This document shows, piece after piece, positions 8,101-10,666 of a stretch of 10,666 nt of DNA. The notes beneath the pieces are model-generated. The model was not told the origin of the DNA. It did not search any database and was given only the letters and a program-made list of their open reading frames with translations. The stretch comes from Burkholderiales bacterium (GTDB taxonomy: Bacteria > Pseudomonadota > Gammaproteobacteria > Burkholderiales > SG8-39). How positions within the stretch are numbered: the stretch's first letter is position 1; each line of letters opens with the position of its first letter. Made by a program: the position numbers and the translations under genes. The stretch covers positions 1 to 10,666 of the forward strand of contig JADGRR010000060.1 of NCBI GenBank assembly GCA_017880745.1. Direction: 5' to 3'.

Positions 8101-8865
8101 ATGGAACTGCCAGTCAATCAATTCAAGCGCGGCATGAAGGCGGGCAAGCCGCAGATCGGGCTGTGGTCGAGCTTGTCGTCCCACTACGCCGTCGAGGTCA
8201 TCGCCGGCTCCGGCTTCGACTGGCTGCTGCTCGACACCGAGCACTCGCCCAATGATCTGGAGAACGTGGTCACCCAGTTGCAGGCAGCTTCGGCTTACCC
8301 GACCACGGCCATCGTGCGCCCGGCGTGGAACGACATGGTGCTGATCAAACGCTTCCTCGACGTCGGCGTGCAGACGCTGCTGATCCCCTATGTGCAGACA
8401 CCCGAGGAGGCCGCGCTGGCGGTCGCCTATACGCGCTATCCGCCGCGCGGCGTGCGCGGGGTCGCCGGCACCACGCGCGCCACGCGCTTCGGCCGGGTCA
8501 AAGACTATTTCAAGCGCGCCGAGGAAGAACTGTGCGTGTTGGTGCAGGTGGAGACCAGGCTGGGGCTGGACAACCTCGATGCGATCACCAACACCGACGG
8601 CGTCGACGGCGTGTTCATCGGACCTTTCGACCTGGCAGCAGGGCTGGGGCACTTGGGCGACGTCCCGCACGCGGAGGTGCAGAAAGCGATCGACGACGCG
8701 ATTCACCGCATCCGCAAGGCGGGCAAGGCCGCCGGCATCCTCGCGCCGGTGGAAACCGATGCGCGCCGCTACCTCGATCTGGGCTGCCTGTTCGTCGCCG
8801 TCGGCGCCGACGTGGGCCTGCTCGCGCGCGAATCCGAAACACTCTGCGCCAAGTTCAAATCATGA
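8101..8865 (+). CDS. hpaI: HpcH/HpaI family aldolase (4-hydroxy-2-oxoheptane-1,7-dioate aldolase-like)
   Basis: This 254-aa class II (metal-dependent) pyruvate aldolase has a TIM-barrel fold. HpaI splits 4-hydroxy-2-oxoheptane-1,7-dioate into pyruvate and succinate semialdehyde; GarL and RhmA (YfaU) are sugar-acid relatives. The sequence follows E. coli HpaI throughout: PQIGLW at 17-22, FDWLLLDTEHSPND at 39-52 with catalytic H48, R73 in VRPAWND, QTLLIPYVQ at 91-99, RYPPRGVRGV at 112-121, VQVETR at 149-154 with metal ligand E151, and GVFIGPFDLAAG at 170-181 with metal ligand D177. AGGAG upstream of the ATG gives a good ribosome site. Its stop overlaps the next gene's start in an ATGA junction, so the two are translationally coupled. 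The lone HpaH-type hydratase nearby (5566 down to 4784) would supply its substrate in the classical pathway. Sequence alone does not exclude a sugar-acid aldolase role. Confidence 0.9.
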   Translation: MELPVNQFKRGMKAGKPQIGLWSSLSSHYAVEVIAGSGFDWLLLDTEHSPNDLENVVTQLQAASAYPTTAIVRPAWNDMVLIKRFLDVGVQTLLIPYVQTPEEAALAVAYTRYPPRGVRGVAGTTRATRFGRVKDYFKRAEEELCVLVQVETRLGLDNLDAITNTDGVDGVFIGPFDLAAGLGHLGDVPHAEVQKAIDDAIHRIRKAGKAAGILAPVETDARRYLDLGCLFVAVGADVGLLARESETLCAKFKS

Positions 8866-9803
8866 AAAACGTCGACATCCTGTCCGTCGGACCCTTTTAC
8901 CCACCGTCATTTGAACCGATGGAGCGCGACTTCACCGTGCACAAGCTGTGGCAGGCAAAGGATCGGGGTGCGCTCATCGCCGAGGTCGGCGGCCGCATCC
9001 GCGGCATCCAAACCACCGGCGGCCACGGCGCCGACGCCAAGCTGATGGACGCTCTGCCAAAGCTCGAAATCATTTCCTGCTTTGGCGTCGGGGTCGATGC
9101 CGTCGACCTGGATGCGGCCAGACAGCGCGGCGTGATCGTCACCAATACGCCGGACGTATTGAACGAGTGCGTCGCCGACCTCGCCATGGGCCTCACGGTT
9201 GCAACCCTGCGGCGCATCAGCCTCGGTGACCGTTATGTGCGCGCCGGCAGCTGGCTCAAAGGCGCGCTGCCGCTGGCGCAGAAAGTGGGCGGCAAGACCA
9301 TGGGCATACTCGGCTACGGCCGCATCGGCAAGGCCATCGCCAAGCGCGCCGAAGCCTTCGGCATGCGCATCGTCTACCACGGCCGCAAACCACAGGCGGG
9401 CGTGGCGCACAAGTACTACGCCAGCCTGACCGAAATGGCGCGCGACTGCGACGTGCTGATGGTGATTTGCCCGGGCGGAGCGGCAACCTATCGCCTGGTC
9501 AACGCCGAGGTGCTGGCCGCGCTTGGGCCCGAGGGCACGCTGATCAACGTCGCGCGCGGCTCGGTAGTGGACGAGACGGCCCTCGTTAAGGCGCTTGCCG
9601 ACGGCAGACTGGGCGCGGCCGGTCTAGACGTGTTCGAATCCGAACCCAAGGTGCCTGAGGCGCTGTTCGCCATGGACCAGGTGGTGCTGCAGCCGCACGT
9701 GGGCAGCGCCACACATGAAACGCGCAAGGCCATGGGCGATCTCACGGTCGACAACCTGCGCGCGCATTTCTCCGGCAAGCCGGTGTTGACGCCAGTGGCA
9801 TGA
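8862..9803 (+). CDS. D-isomer-specific 2-hydroxyacid dehydrogenase (glyoxylate/hydroxypyruvate reductase-like)
   Basis: This cytoplasmic oxidoreductase (313 aa, normal family length) interconverts a 2-oxoacid and a D-2-hydroxyacid with NAD(P)H. The dinucleotide fold shows GYGRIG at 151-156. The catalytic set is complete: R232 in NVARGSVVDE, E261 in FESEP and H279 in QPHVGS. The end of the second Rossmann strand reads YHGRKP (172-177), with basic residues where NAD-preferring enzymes have an aspartate; from family knowledge this suggests NADPH. The substrate-loop segment FGVGVDAVDLDAA at 74-86 resembles hydroxypyruvate/glyoxylate and hydroxyphenylpyruvate reductases. The ATG at 8862 overlaps the aldolase stop by 4 bases (ATGA). 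The open frame continues far upstream inside the aldolase gene, but that part is out-of-frame shadow. In context it may reduce a 2-oxoacid produced or consumed by the neighbouring aldolases. Confidence 0.92.
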   Translation: MKNVDILSVGPFYPPSFEPMERDFTVHKLWQAKDRGALIAEVGGRIRGIQTTGGHGADAKLMDALPKLEIISCFGVGVDAVDLDAARQRGVIVTNTPDVLNECVADLAMGLTVATLRRISLGDRYVRAGSWLKGALPLAQKVGGKTMGILGYGRIGKAIAKRAEAFGMRIVYHGRKPQAGVAHKYYASLTEMARDCDVLMVICPGGAATYRLVNAEVLAALGPEGTLINVARGSVVDETALVKALADGRLGAAGLDVFESEPKVPEALFAMDQVVLQPHVGSATHETRKAMGDLTVDNLRAHFSGKPVLTPVA

Positions 9804-9825
9804 CCATTCCCCATAGGACGCGAAC

Positions 9826-10666
9826 ATGAAACTCATTGCCAGGTTCTGGCGCGCGGCCGCGCTGGCCGCGCTGTGCGCACTCGCGGCGCAAGCGGCGGCG
9901 CAATCGGGCTATCCGAACAAACCGATCAAGTACATCGTGGTGTTCGCGCCCGGCGGCACAACCGACATCCTCGCGCGCCTGATCGCGCCGAAGTTATCCG
10001 AGGCGCTGGGACAACCGGTGGTGGTCGAAAACCGGCCGGGAGCCGGCGGCAGCGTCGGCTCGGAACTGCTGGCCAAGTCCGCGCCGGACGGCTACACCAT
10101 CGGCGGTGGCACGATCAGTTCGCACGCGATCAACGTCTCTCTCTACAGCAAGCTCGCCTACGACCCGGTCAAGGATTTCGCGCCGGTCACCATGCTCGCG
10201 ACGCTGCCCAACATGCTGATCGTGCACCCCAGCCTCAATGTCGGCAGCGTGAAGGAGTTGATCGCGCTGCTCAAGGCCAACCCGAACAAGTACAGTTTCG
10301 GCTCGGCCGGCAACGGCACCTCGCAGCATATTTCGGGCGAGCTGTTCAAAAGCATGGCCGGGGTGCAGATGCAGCACATCCCATACAAAGGCAGCGGCCC
10401 GATGATCCCCGATCTCCTGGCCGGCACCATCGCGATGAGCTTCGAGAACATCACCACGGCCTACCCGCCGGCGAAAAGCGGCAGGCTGCGTGCGCTGGCG
10501 GTGACTTCGGCGGTGCGCTCCTCGGCCGCCCCCGAGGTACCGACGATGGCCGAAGCCGGCCTTCCCGGCTACGACATCAGCTCCTGGCAGGCGTTGTTCG
10601 CGCCGGCCGGCACGCCGAAAGAAATCGTCAACCGCCTGCACGCGGAAGTGGCGAAAATCCTGCGCC
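9826..10666 (+). CDS. Second Bug-family tripartite tricarboxylate receptor, 3' end cut by window edge
   Basis: This periplasmic carboxylate-binding protein has 280 codons visible and the frame is still open at the window end; about 40-50 residues should be missing. The signal peptide is MKLIARFWR, then a hydrophobic alanine/leucine core, with cleavage predicted between residues 25 and 26 (AAA before QSGYP). Mature motifs are GYPNKPIKYIVVFAPGG at 28-44 followed by TTDILARLIAPKL, then GQPVVVENRPGAGG, SAPDGYT, YDPVKDFAPV, HIPYKGSG, LPGYDISSWQ and APAGTPKEIV. The ligand-loop entry reads VVFAPGG where the other Bug protein of this window has VPFAAGG. AGGA at 9814-9817 lies 8 bases before the ATG. 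It is only 22 bases after the dehydrogenase stop, so it probably belongs to the same transcript, suggesting that its ligand is the substrate the upstream enzymes degrade. Confidence 0.95.
   Translation, partial: MKLIARFWRAAALAALCALAAQAAAQSGYPNKPIKYIVVFAPGGTTDILARLIAPKLSEALGQPVVVENRPGAGGSVGSELLAKSAPDGYTIGGGTISSHAINVSLYSKLAYDPVKDFAPVTMLATLPNMLIVHPSLNVGSVKELIALLKANPNKYSFGSAGNGTSQHISGELFKSMAGVQMQHIPYKGSGPMIPDLLAGTIAMSFENITTAYPPAKSGRLRALAVTSAVRSSAAPEVPTMAEAGLPGYDISSWQALFAPAGTPKEIVNRLHAEVAKILR

Noticed and set aside
8325..8861. Upstream extension of the dehydrogenase frame inside the aldolase gene
   Set aside because: The sequence before the ATG at 8862 is Arg-rich and unlike any dehydrogenase. 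The ATGA overlap start gives the normal family length of 313 aa.

Overview
This is a GC-rich, gene-dense bacterial window. It most likely comes from a betaproteobacterium of the Burkholderiales type. The main reason is two tripartite-tricarboxylate (Bug-type) periplasmic receptors within 10 kb, an expansion typical of that group. An EttA-type ABC-F protein and an HpaH/HpaI-like pair that resembles the enterobacterial homologues fit the same placement. The taxonomy is inference; there is no rRNA or tRNA gene to confirm it.

Layout. (1) Positions 1-1658, minus strand: ettA, a translation-throttle ATPase missing only its last few residues at the window edge. (2) Positions 1758-3521, plus strand: a small isoprenylcysteine-carboxylmethyltransferase-like membrane protein, then an NnrS-family haem/copper membrane protein linked to nitric-oxide stress. 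(3) Positions 3672-4655, plus strand: a complete Bug receptor with its own strong ribosome binding site. (4) Positions 4677-4712: a two-tier GC hairpin between convergent genes. (5) Positions 4784-5566, minus strand: an HpaH-type 2-oxohept-4-ene-1,7-dioate hydratase, divergent from (6) an AlkB-like membrane di-iron hydroxylase at 5766-6830. The 199-base gap between those two holds two inverted repeats that look like operators. (7) From 7016 to the window end, plus strand: a closely spaced run of NIPSNAP protein, RraA/HMG-aldolase-like protein, HpcH/HpaI aldolase, D-2-hydroxyacid dehydrogenase and a second Bug receptor cut by the window edge.

How the genes may work together. The right half reads as a catabolic region. 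The AlkB-like enzyme could hydroxylate a hydrocarbon. HpaH and HpaI carry out successive steps (hydration, then retro-aldol cleavage to pyruvate) in homoprotocatechuate-type meta-cleavage. The RraA-like protein is a second potential pyruvate-forming aldolase, and the dehydrogenase could reduce a 2-oxoacid product. The Bug receptor would capture the carboxylate substrate outside the cell. The ring-cleavage dioxygenase, decarboxylase/isomerase, semialdehyde dehydrogenase and TctAB membrane partners are not in the window, so the actual substrate cannot be named.

No stretch longer than 300 bases lacks a gene. The largest gaps are 5567-5765, 6831-7015 and 3522-3671. No insertion sequence, CRISPR array, RNA gene or frameshifted gene was seen.
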